Part shown: positions 17,104 through 24,332 of the stretch, piece after piece
Layout: the number at the start of each line of letters is the position of its first letter
Position numbering within the stretch: position 1 is the stretch's first letter
NCBI GenBank assembly: GCA_038106885.1
Contig: JAYNFX010000017.1
Coordinates: 1 to 28,622, forward strand
Reading direction: 5' to 3'
DNA: 28,622 nucleotides
Source of the DNA: UBA3537 sp038106885
GTDB lineage: Bacteria > Bacteroidota > Bacteroidia > Flavobacteriales > Flavobacteriaceae
The notes under the pieces: model-generated
The model's database searches: none
Seen by the model: only the letters and a program-made list of their open reading frames with translations
Told to the model about the DNA's origin: nothing
Program-made: the position numbers and the translations under genes

Positions 17104-17218
17104 TTTAGCTAGTGAAAAAAATTTTTGACTTCACAAATATGTGAACAAAATTTCAAAAAAAAAAATTAAAATTAAGTGATTTTTATTTTTTTTTATTTTA
17201 CATTTTGCACTAGCTAAA
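17104..17218. repeat. Perfect 11-bp inverted repeat flanking the dnaA/thioesterase divergent promoters
   Basis: TTTAGCTAGTG at 17104-17114 is the exact reverse complement of CACTAGCTAAA at 17208-17218, with 93 bases between them. Each arm therefore reads CACTAGCTAAA in the direction of its own gene, close to the expected transcription start. A related copy, CACTAACTAAC, occurs on the dnaA side at 17086-17076. The matches are seen directly; a role as operator or RNA element is inference. Confidence 0.6.
17130..17145 (-). promoter_or_regulatory. Inverted repeat over the probable dnaA -7 box
   Basis: TTCACA-N4-TGTGAA is a 6-4-6 inverted repeat. On the minus strand its centre contains CATATTTG (17141-17134), which differs from TAnnTTTG at one fixed base and is the best -7 candidate for dnaA, predicting a start near 17128 and a leader of about 70 bases. 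A protein bound here would block the promoter. Confidence 0.45.
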
Positions 17219-17234
17219 TATAGTATTTTTTTTT

Positions 17235-17633
17235 ATGTTTTCTAATACAACACAAGTTAAAGTTCGTTATGGTGAGACCGACCAAATGGGTGTAGTATAT
17301 CATGGTAATTATCCACAATATTTTGAAATTGGTAGGATTGAGTGGTTGAGAGATTTAGGCATTTCATACAAGCAAATGGAGGAGCAAGGTATTATGCTAC
17401 CGGTTGTTGTCTTAAATATAACATACTGTAAGCCAGCATTATACGACGACGTATTGTCTATAAAGACAACTTTAATGAAATTACCTAAGGTGTCAATTGA
17501 ATTTAATTATGAGATATATAATTCTGAAAATACATTGATAACTACAGCGTATTCAAAGTTAGTTTTTGTTGATGTTAAAACACGTTTACCTATAAGATGT
17601 CCTCAAAAATTTTTAGACAAACTGCAAAATTAA
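17235..17633 (+). CDS. Acyl-CoA thioesterase, YbgC/4-hydroxybenzoyl-CoA type (hot-dog fold)
   Basis: A 132-residue single hot-dog-domain thioesterase. The YbgC signature is clear: RYGETDQMGVVYHGNYPQYF at residues 11-30, with Asp16 as the catalytic residue and His23-Gly-Asn-Tyr following. Substrate is probably a short acyl-CoA or an aromatic acyl-CoA, but the sequence does not say which. The family often sits near tol-pal genes in Proteobacteria; here it is divergent from dnaA, an arrangement I associate with flavobacterial genomes. The ATG follows a run of T residues with no Shine-Dalgarno. TACATTTTG at 17199-17207 is a near match to the -7 box with one extra base. Confidence 0.92.
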   Translation: MFSNTTQVKVRYGETDQMGVVYHGNYPQYFEIGRIEWLRDLGISYKQMEEQGIMLPVVVLNITYCKPALYDDVLSIKTTLMKLPKVSIEFNYEIYNSENTLITTAYSKLVFVDVKTRLPIRCPQKFLDKLQN

Positions 17634-17681
17634 TCGTTCAAATTTTAAGCATCCTCATATGCTTTATAGCAGAGTTTTAAA

Positions 17682-18695
17682 TTATTGATTGTATTCATTT
17701 TCAATAATGTAAAGTTTATCATTATCAATCAATTTAAAAAGTGAATTTTTTAATTCAATTTCTGGTGCCTTGATTCCATTACTAAATTCTTTTTCACCAA
17801 TAAAAATTCTGGCTTCGTCCCATAAATTTTCCATTAAAAAATAATTCAAAGTTTTTGGTCCGCCTTCAACTATTACTGAAATGATATTATTTTTAAAAAG
17901 GTCATCACATATTTTTTTAGCCTCAGAGATGTTTTTATTACAGCTATCTAAATTTATAATTATTGTTTCAGCCTCATCATTAAAAACATTAAATTTTTTT
18001 ACAATTTTTCTGTCATCACATACTACAATTCGAATTGGGTTACCTCCTTTAACCATCCTTGTTGTTAGTTTGGGATTATCTTGGATTATTGTGTTAAACC
18101 CAACCAGAATAGCTTGTTCTTCTGACCTCCATTTATGTACTATCTGTCTTGATGATTTAGAAGTTATATAGACTGGTGATTCTTTAATTTTGGATTTAGG
18201 AGCTACATAACCATTTTTAGTTTGCGCCCATTTTAAAATAATATATGGACGTTTCTTTTTAAAAAAAGTTAAAAACCTTTTGTGATGTCTATTGCATAAC
18301 TCACTTTCAAATTCTGTAATTACTTCACATCCACTAGCTTTTAACTTAGCAATTCCTTTTCCATTAACTTTTTCGTTAGGATCTAAACACCCAATCACTA
18401 CTTTTGGAATTTTGTAGTTAATTATTAAATCACAACAAGGGGGTGTTTTTCCATAATGGTTGCAAGGCTCTAGGGTCACATACAAAGTTGAATTCTTTAA
18501 ATCCTCTTTATTGATCACAGAATTAATTGCATTAACTTCAGCATGAGCTCCTCCAAATGGACTTGTATAACCCTCACCAATAATTTTATCATTAAGTACA
18601 ATTACACATCCAACCATTGGATTTGGGGCTGTATTTCCCAATCCGTTTTTTGCTATCTCAATGCAGCGTTTAATGTATTTAGAATCTATACTAAT
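17682..18695 (-). CDS. ribD: Riboflavin biosynthesis bifunctional deaminase/reductase RibD
   Basis: RibD deaminates diaminohydroxyphosphoribosylamino-pyrimidine and then reduces its ribosyl side chain. The deaminase zinc site is His51 and Glu53 (HAEVNAI) with Cys78 and Cys87 (EPCNHYGKTPPC); the reductase domain starts near WAQTKNGYV, with LVGFNTIIQDNPKLTTR and VEGGPKTLN. The homologous N-terminus IDSKYIKRCIEIAKNGLGNTAPNP extends 18 codons before the first TTG at 18641, and no ATG, GTG or TTG occurs in that extension. I place the start at ATT 18695 (337 residues); ATA 18689 or the shorter TTG form are alternatives. The 319-residue TTG form would lose the first helix of the deaminase. Residue numbers use the ATT start. 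Confidence 0.9.
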   Translation of the reverse strand: MSIDSKYIKRCIEIAKNGLGNTAPNPMVGCVIVLNDKIIGEGYTSPFGGAHAEVNAINSVINKEDLKNSTLYVTLEPCNHYGKTPPCCDLIINYKIPKVVIGCLDPNEKVNGKGIAKLKASGCEVITEFESELCNRHHKRFLTFFKKKRPYIILKWAQTKNGYVAPKSKIKESPVYITSKSSRQIVHKWRSEEQAILVGFNTIIQDNPKLTTRMVKGGNPIRIVVCDDRKIVKKFNVFNDEAETIIINLDSCNKNISEAKKICDDLFKNNIISVIVEGGPKTLNYFLMENLWDEARIFIGEKEFSNGIKAPEIELKNSLFKLIDNDKLYIIENEYNQ

Positions 18696-18722
18696 GATAT
18701 AGTTTTATTGGATTACTATTTT

Positions 18723-18730
18723 TATTTTTG
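18723..18730 (+). promoter_or_regulatory. -7 promoter box of the GNAT-prmC-ligA group
   Basis: TATTTTTG fits TAnnTTTG, 28 bases before the GNAT ATG at 18759. No convincing -33 element is seen. It faces the ribD box only five bases away. Confidence 0.42.
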
Positions 18731-18735
18731 AACTA

Positions 18736-18743
18736 CAAAAATA
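18736..18743 (-). promoter_or_regulatory. -7 promoter box of ribD
   Basis: TATTTTTG on the minus strand fits TAnnTTTG. The predicted start near 18730 would give a leader of about 35 bases before the proposed ATT start codon, supporting the longer RibD. Confidence 0.42.
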
Positions 18744-18758
18744 ATATTTATTATCTGG

Positions 18759-19247
18759 ATGCTTGAAGTAAGAATTAGAAAAATTGTAAAAGATGATGAT
18801 CTTAAAATTGAATCGGTTATTAGGTCAGTTTTTCATGAGCTTAATATTCCATTAATTGGAACTGCATATGAAGATCCTGAAACTTCCAGTATGTATGAAG
18901 CCTACTCAATGCCTAGATCAATTTACTTTGTTGCCGAATATAATGGAAAAGTAATTGGTGGAGCTGGCATAAGACCCCTTAACGGAAGTTTAGAAAATAT
19001 ATGTGAGCTTCAAAAAATGTATGGTTTACCTATAATGAGAGGTAAGGGAATTGGACTAGAATTATTAAAAAACTGTTTGAAATCAGCCAAATCATTTAAT
19101 TTTAATAAATGTTACATAGAAACTATTCCATCGTTAAATAGAGCTATTAAATTATACGAATCAAATGGATTTGATACATTATCATCTCCACTTGGTACCA
19201 CTGGACATAATAATTGTAAAATTTGGATGATAAAAGACTTAAAATGA
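18759..19247 (+). CDS. GNAT family N-acetyltransferase
   Basis: A 162-residue acetyltransferase of the GNAT fold. The acetyl-CoA pyrophosphate loop RGKGIG lies near residues 93-98, after the ELQKMYGLP strand-turn, and FYxSNGF-like LYESNGFD occurs near 131-138. Substrate is unknown; it is not obviously RimI, although it lies directly before prmC, which modifies release factors. Its stop codon overlaps the prmC start (ATGA), so translation of the two is coupled. It is divergent from ribD, with overlapping promoter boxes. Confidence 0.88.
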   Translation: MLEVRIRKIVKDDDLKIESVIRSVFHELNIPLIGTAYEDPETSSMYEAYSMPRSIYFVAEYNGKVIGGAGIRPLNGSLENICELQKMYGLPIMRGKGIGLELLKNCLKSAKSFNFNKCYIETIPSLNRAIKLYESNGFDTLSSPLGTTGHNNCKIWMIKDLK

Positions 19248-20089
19248 AATTAAAAGATCTTAGGTATTATTTTTTCAACCAGCTAAATGACTTTTCAAAG
19301 TCGGAAATAAATACTTTTTTTAAATTATTATGTGAAGATATTATTGGAATCAAGCCACATCAAATTATAATTAATGCTGCAAATAAAGTATCAGATTCTG
19401 ATTTAAATTTATTTTTTGATGCTATAAATCGATTAAAATTAGATGAACCAATTCAGTACATAATAGGTCACAGTTATTTTCTTGGAAATAAATTTAAGTT
19501 ATCACCATCAGTTTTAATTCCAAGACCTGAAACAGAAGAGTTAATTTCTTGGATTTTTGCACACTACAAACCATTTGAGAAATTAAAAATTTTAGAACTT
19601 GGCACAGGTTCTGGTTGTATAGCTATAACATTGGCAAAGCATTTTATTAACTCAAAAGTCTTTGCTTTGGATATAAGTGATCATGCTTTAGAAGTTGCTC
19701 GATTTAATTCTGAATTAAATAATACTAATGTCGTATTTTTCAAGGCTGATATTTTGAATCTTGAAGTTTTGGATGAAAATTATGATATAATTGTTTCAAA
19801 TCCTCCCTATGTAGGTAAAGGCGAAATATCAAAAATGTCTCCTAATGTTTTAGATTACGAGCCTCATTTGGCATTATTTGTTGAGGATTCAAACCCACTT
19901 ATTTTTTATAAATCGATTAAGAAAATTATTCTATCAAATTTATCTCCAAATGGGCATTGTTTTTTAGAAATTAATGAGGCATATGGTGAAGAGTTAATGC
20001 AATTATATGAAGATTTGAGTTTTGATAGTGTTGTTTTAAAAAAAGATATTTTTAATAAGAACAGAATGATAAAAATCAAAAAAAAATAA
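19244..20089 (+). CDS. prmC: Peptide chain release factor N5-glutamine methyltransferase
   Basis: PrmC methylates the glutamine of the GGQ motif in release factors 1 and 2. The SAM-binding motif LELGTGSGCIAI is near residues 118-129 and the catalytic NPPY tetrapeptide follows in IVSNPPYVG. The N-terminal helical domain precedes LIPRPETEEL, also conserved in the family. I use the ATG at 19244 (281 residues), which overlaps the preceding TGA in the classical ATGA form, rather than the open TTG at 19223. ligA follows after 41 bases. Confidence 0.95.
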   Translation: MKLKDLRYYFFNQLNDFSKSEINTFFKLLCEDIIGIKPHQIIINAANKVSDSDLNLFFDAINRLKLDEPIQYIIGHSYFLGNKFKLSPSVLIPRPETEELISWIFAHYKPFEKLKILELGTGSGCIAITLAKHFINSKVFALDISDHALEVARFNSELNNTNVVFFKADILNLEVLDENYDIIVSNPPYVGKGEISKMSPNVLDYEPHLALFVEDSNPLIFYKSIKKIILSNLSPNGHCFLEINEAYGEELMQLYEDLSFDSVVLKKDIFNKNRMIKIKKK

Positions 20090-20130
20090 GCTTTATTTAG
20101 TATTTTAGTAAAGTAAAATATTTTGATATA

Positions 20131-22122
20131 ATGTCTGATAAAGAATTAATTATTCAATTACAAAATGAATTAAGGCAACATAATTACAGCTATTATGTTC
20201 TTGACGAACCTACTATATCAGATTATGATTTTGATATTAAATTAAAACAATTACAAAATTTAGAACTTCAATATCCAGAGCTGCAAACATCTGATTCACC
20301 TACCCAAAGAGTCGGAGGAGAGGTTACTAAAAATTTCAATACCATTAAACATGCTCAACGAATGTACTCTTTGGATAATTCATATTCTAAACAAGATTTA
20401 TTTGATTGGGAAAAACGTTTAAAGAAATTAATTGACACTCCTTTAAAATACACATGTGAGTTAAAATATGATGGTGCTTCAATAAGTATTACCTATAAAA
20501 ATGGATCTCTATTTCGTGCATTAACAAGAGGTGATGGAAATCAGGGAGATGATGTAACGGCTAACGTAAAAACTATTAAATCTGTTCCTTTGAAATTGAC
20601 AGGTGATTATCCTGATTTTTTTGAAATTCGTGGGGAAATTATTCTTCCTTTTGATGGTTTAAAACAAATGAATGACCAGAGAATTTTAAATGGAGAGGAG
20701 CCATTTAAGAATACAAGAAATACTGCATCGGGAAGTCTAAAACTACAGGATAGTTGCGAGGTCGCTAAGAGGCCTCTTGAGTGTTTTCTTTATTCTGTGG
20801 TTGGCGAAAAAACAGGCATTAATTCTCAATTTGATAGTTTGGTAAAAGCTCGTTCATGGGGATTTAAAGTTCCAAAAGAAGCCCAGTGCTTCAGCTCAAT
20901 AGATTCAGTGATAGAATTTATAAATTATTGGGACAGTGCCAGGCATGATTTACCCTTTGAAATTGACGGTATTGTTGTGAAAGTAAATGATTTGGAACAA
21001 CAAGAAGAATTAGGTTTTACATCAAAAGCACCTCGTTGGGCAATGGCCTATAAATTTAAAGCAGACCAAGTTTCAACACTATTAAAAAACATCTCTTACC
21101 AGGTTGGTAGAACAGGTGCTATTACCCCAGTAGCTAATCTTGAGCCAGTAGAGCTAGCTGGCACCATTGTAAAAAGAGCATCTGTTCACAATGCAGATCA
21201 AATTGCGAAATTAGACATAAGAATAGGGGATACAGTTTTTGTCGAAAAAGGAGGAGAGATAATTCCAAAAATTATTGGAGTTGATTTAAATAAAAGACCA
21301 ACTGATTCCTCAAAAATTTCATTCATATCAAATTGCCCTATTTGTAATAATCAATTGATCAGAAAAGCTGGTGAGGCTCAGCATTATTGCCCTAATTCGA
21401 ATGGATGTTCAACACAAATAATTGGTAAAATACAACATTTCATTTCTAGGAAAGCTTTGGATATTGAAGGTTTGGGTGATGAGACTGTTAGTCTATTAGT
21501 TAATTCAGGGCTCATCAGCGATGTTGCAGACCTTTACAATTTAACAACTGAAGTTGTGGTGCCTTTAGAACGTATGGCAGAAAAGAGTGCTCAAAATATG
21601 ATCGATGGAATTGAGGCATCTAAAGAGATTCCTTTCAATAGAGTTTTATTTGGATTAGGAATAAGATATGTCGGAGAAACTGTTGCAAAAACTTTAGTTA
21701 ATAATTTTAAAAATATAGAATCTTTATCTGAGGCTAGCATTGAAGAGCTTGAGTCAATCGATGAAATTGGCAATAAGATTGCTGAAAGCGTTTACACTTA
21801 TTTTAGAAAAAACGAAAATATAAGGTTAATATCCAGACTTTATAGTTTTGGTTTACAATTTAAAGTTTCAAATGAAGAATTGATAAACAAATCGTCAATT
21901 CTCAGGGGAGATCGGATAGTTATTTCTGGAGTTTTTGAAAAAATTTCAAGAACAGATTTAAAAAAATTAATAGAATCTAATGGCGGGAAAGTTGTTAGTT
22001 CAATATCAGCCAAAACTTCTTATTTAGTTGCTGGTGAGAATATGGGGCCTAGTAAGCTTCAAAAAGCAACATCTTTAGGTGTTCCAATTTTAACTGAAAA
22101 AGAGTTCTTAGATAAAATTTAA
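20131..22122 (+). CDS. ligA: NAD+-dependent DNA ligase
   Basis: LigA seals nicks in replication and repair using NAD+. The 663-residue protein has the family's full architecture: the NMN-binding domain Ia (Tyr21-Tyr22, DYDFD), the adenylation motif KYDG with nucleophile Lys112, the OB fold (about 315-395), a four-cysteine zinc finger (Cys402, Cys405, Cys420, Cys426), helix-hairpin-helix repeats (about 435-575) and a C-terminal BRCT domain (about 590-663, with SGVFEKISR and SYLVAGENMGPSK). All key residues are present. Its stop codon overlaps that of the convergent metallophosphatase gene by four bases, leaving no room for a separate terminator. Confidence 0.98.
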   Translation: MSDKELIIQLQNELRQHNYSYYVLDEPTISDYDFDIKLKQLQNLELQYPELQTSDSPTQRVGGEVTKNFNTIKHAQRMYSLDNSYSKQDLFDWEKRLKKLIDTPLKYTCELKYDGASISITYKNGSLFRALTRGDGNQGDDVTANVKTIKSVPLKLTGDYPDFFEIRGEIILPFDGLKQMNDQRILNGEEPFKNTRNTASGSLKLQDSCEVAKRPLECFLYSVVGEKTGINSQFDSLVKARSWGFKVPKEAQCFSSIDSVIEFINYWDSARHDLPFEIDGIVVKVNDLEQQEELGFTSKAPRWAMAYKFKADQVSTLLKNISYQVGRTGAITPVANLEPVELAGTIVKRASVHNADQIAKLDIRIGDTVFVEKGGEIIPKIIGVDLNKRPTDSSKISFISNCPICNNQLIRKAGEAQHYCPNSNGCSTQIIGKIQHFISRKALDIEGLGDETVSLLVNSGLISDVADLYNLTTEVVVPLERMAEKSAQNMIDGIEASKEIPFNRVLFGLGIRYVGETVAKTLVNNFKNIESLSEASIEELESIDEIGNKIAESVYTYFRKNENIRLISRLYSFGLQFKVSNEELINKSSILRGDRIVISGVFEKISRTDLKKLIESNGGKVVSSISAKTSYLVAGENMGPSKLQKATSLGVPILTEKEFLDKI

Positions 22123-23024
22123 ACAGAGAGGATTTGACTACTATAATATTTGGTGTCATTGTTTATATGGAAGTCTATTCTCCCTAAATGAGTACCAAAA
22201 CATCCTACTTGATTTATGATTACATTATTATTAACAATGTTTTTTATTTCAGTTGGTTTGTCCAATAATGTATGGGTATGACCTCCAATTATAAGATCAA
22301 TATTTTTAGTTTTTTTTGCTAGAACAACATCTGAAATTTTATTTGGGTTATTGTATTTATATCCTAAGTGTGATAAGCAAATAATTAAATCACATTTCTT
22401 ATCATTTTTAAGAACTGAGCTCATGTCTTGAGCAATTCCTACAGGATCCAAATATTTAGTCTCTTTATAAGCGTTTGAATTAACCAATCCATTAAGTTCT
22501 ACTCCTAAACCAAAAACACCAATTTTAATTTGATTTTTTTCATAAATACGAAATTTATTAACTCTGCCATCCATTATGGTGTTAGTAAAGTCATAATTTG
22601 AGGAAATAAAATCAAATTTCGCATTTGGGAGTTGAGCATGTAATCCTTCAATGCCATTATCAAAATCATGATTTCCAATTGTAGTAGCATCATATTTAAG
22701 CAAACTCATCAATTTAAACTCTAGCTCACCACCAAAATAATTAAAATAAGGAGTTCCTTGAAAAATATCTCCAGCGTCAAGAAGTAACGTATTTGGGTTT
22801 TCTTTTCTAATACTATTGATAATTGTTGACCTTCTTGCAATTCCTCCAAGGTTCGCTCTTTTTTTATCGTTTGCACTAAAAGGGAAAATATGGCTGTGAA
22901 CGTCATTAGTATGTAAAATTGTAATTTTCTTTGATTTCTTATTATCACACGAAAAATTTATTGCACCAGAGCATAAAATAGTCGCTGTAGCAGCTGTTTT
23001 TTTTAAAAAATCAATTCTCTTCAT
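22119..23024 (-). CDS. Metallophosphatase, 5'-nucleotidase N-terminal (catalytic) half
   Basis: A 301-residue exported calcineurin-like phosphoesterase corresponding to the N-terminal half of UshA-type 5'-nucleotidases. Metal ligands are readable: Asp41 and His43 (HTNDVHSH), Asp86 (DAGDIFQG), Asn118-His119 (GNHDFDNG), and later HLG and GGHTHT. The N-terminus MKRIDFLKKTAATATIL resembles a Tat signal in which one arginine is lysine, and a cysteine at 26 could be lipidated, though the lipobox is poor. It starts two bases after a gene for the nucleotide-binding half, so the two proteins probably act together on periplasmic nucleotides or related phosphates. Confidence 0.92.
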   Translation of the reverse strand: MKRIDFLKKTAATATILCSGAINFSCDNKKSKKITILHTNDVHSHIFPFSANDKKRANLGGIARRSTIINSIRKENPNTLLLDAGDIFQGTPYFNYFGGELEFKLMSLLKYDATTIGNHDFDNGIEGLHAQLPNAKFDFISSNYDFTNTIMDGRVNKFRIYEKNQIKIGVFGLGVELNGLVNSNAYKETKYLDPVGIAQDMSSVLKNDKKCDLIICLSHLGYKYNNPNKISDVVLAKKTKNIDLIIGGHTHTLLDKPTEIKNIVNNNVIINQVGCFGTHLGRIDFHINNDTKYYSSQILSV

Positions 23025-23026
23025 TA

Positions 23027-23782
23027 TTAATTTGTGTAAATAAAACGATTATCTGATTTTATATCCAAAGAATCTTTTTTACTGAAAAAATCAATTAAAA
23101 TATCCCTAATTTTTAATTCTAAAGTAAATATACTATCACTTTTTTTAAAAAAATTCATATTGTCTCCCCCCTTTAGTAAGTAATCACTAGTTAATACAAA
23201 GTAATCTCTGTTTGCAATTAAAGGTTTATTTTGAATTTTAAATTTCTTTAATTCATTTTCACTACTAATTTCGATTTTCATACCTGAGATTGGGTGTGCT
23301 TTGGGTTCAGATATTAAATAGTTTATCATCTCTTTTATCACCTGAGATTTCATTTTAGCTAATACAACAGTATTTTCAAAAGGCATAATTTTATAAGCTG
23401 TTTCAATTGTAATTTCACCGGACGGTAGCCCAGACCTAATACCACCAAAATTTAATAATACAAAATCAGCATTAATGTTGTAATTTTTTTTAAATAATGG
23501 AGAAGCAATTTCGAATACAGCGTCAGCCATCATATTTCCAATTGCAGAATTAAGTTCACTATCAGATTTTGAGTGAGACTTTAAAGAATAGCATAGGACT
23601 TGACTTAATGAGTCTTGTACAGTTTTTTTATAAGGTTTTATGAAAGATTGAATTTTTGAATCAGCTAAATAAAAACTATCAATTTTTATTTGCTTTTTAT
23701 CAATTTTAGTGTAATTATTTTTTTTGCTGCAAGAAAAGATCAATAAAATTAGAATGAATATTTTAATGAAATTAAAGTGCAT
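23027..23782 (-). CDS. 5'-nucleotidase C-terminal-domain lipoprotein
   Basis: A 251-residue exported protein with the 5_nucleotid_C domain, which binds the substrate base in UshA. Family motifs are NFGGIRSGLPSGEIT (about 111-125) and PFENTVV (about 134-140), then GGDNMNFF near 205. The signal peptide ends in LIFSC, with Cys18 the likely lipidated residue. No metallophosphatase motif is present, so it needs a partner; that half is encoded two bases downstream. The order C-terminal half then N-terminal half is the reverse of the domain order in fused UshA. Confidence 0.9.
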   Translation of the reverse strand: MHFNFIKIFILILLIFSCSKKNNYTKIDKKQIKIDSFYLADSKIQSFIKPYKKTVQDSLSQVLCYSLKSHSKSDSELNSAIGNMMADAVFEIASPLFKKNYNINADFVLLNFGGIRSGLPSGEITIETAYKIMPFENTVVLAKMKSQVIKEMINYLISEPKAHPISGMKIEISSENELKKFKIQNKPLIANRDYFVLTSDYLLKGGDNMNFFKKSDSIFTLELKIRDILIDFFSKKDSLDIKSDNRFIYTN

Positions 23783-23788
23783 TTATAT

Positions 23789-23796
23789 TAACTTTG
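23789..23796 (+). promoter_or_regulatory. -7 promoter box of DUF6913-dapA
   Basis: TAACTTTG fits TAnnTTTG, 18 bases before the ATG at 23814, predicting a leader of roughly 12 bases. No clear -33 element was found in this AT-rich divergent gap. Confidence 0.45.
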
Positions 23797-23813
23797 TATT
23801 ACACTAAAGGTAC

Positions 23814-24332
23814 ATGTTTTTTAAACGATTAAAAACGAATTCATCTCAAAAGTTTTTGACTACTGTTTTAAATTCTAGATTAAAAGAATTTAAATCCGGA
23901 AAAATTGTTTCTGTTGGAATAATTTTTGACTATAATAATTTTCAAGACTATGATTTTTTTAAACTTATGCTCACGGATTTAGGGATAAGTGTTAATCGTA
24001 TAAGATTTATTTCAATGATTGATTCTCTTGAAAATACTCCTAACAGTTGGGACGCGTTTTACAGTAAAGAAAATTTTGATTGGCTGGGTCATTGTAAAAA
24101 TATTGAGGTTAGTGAATTTGTAAATATTCCTTTTGATCTGTTGATTAGTTACTACAAGCCTAATTGCTACGAACTAAATATTGTTACCGCAATGTCTAAG
24201 GCAAAGTTTAAAGTCGGTTTGTCATCTGAAGATAAAAGATTACACGACTTTATTTTAGAATTAGATCCTAAAGAAAAGGACACCTTCAAAATTGAAATTA
24301 TTAAATATTTAAAAACTTTAAATAAAATATAA
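23814..24332 (+). CDS. DUF6913 family protein, conserved upstream of dapA
   Basis: A 172-residue cytoplasmic protein without signal peptide or membrane segment, recognised as the flavobacterial DUF6913 family. It has alternating hydrophobic strands and helices (VSVGIIFDY near 35-43; DLLISYYK near 107-114; FKVGLSS near 132-138) that suggest a small alpha/beta fold, but no catalytic motif that I know. Its stop codon is directly followed by the dapA ATG with no gap, so the two are co-translated and perhaps functionally linked. The role is unknown. Confidence 0.8.
   Translation: MFFKRLKTNSSQKFLTTVLNSRLKEFKSGKIVSVGIIFDYNNFQDYDFFKLMLTDLGISVNRIRFISMIDSLENTPNSWDAFYSKENFDWLGHCKNIEVSEFVNIPFDLLISYYKPNCYELNIVTAMSKAKFKVGLSSEDKRLHDFILELDPKEKDTFKIEIIKYLKTLNKI

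Noticed and set aside
17647..17664. 6-bp hairpin between the convergent thioesterase and ribD genes
   Set aside because: Short AT-rich stem with no T tract on either side; too weak to call a terminator.
22119..23782. The two nucleotidase genes as a frameshifted UshA pseudogene
   Set aside because: The halves are in reversed order and each has its own start and export signal, so they cannot result from a break in one fused gene.
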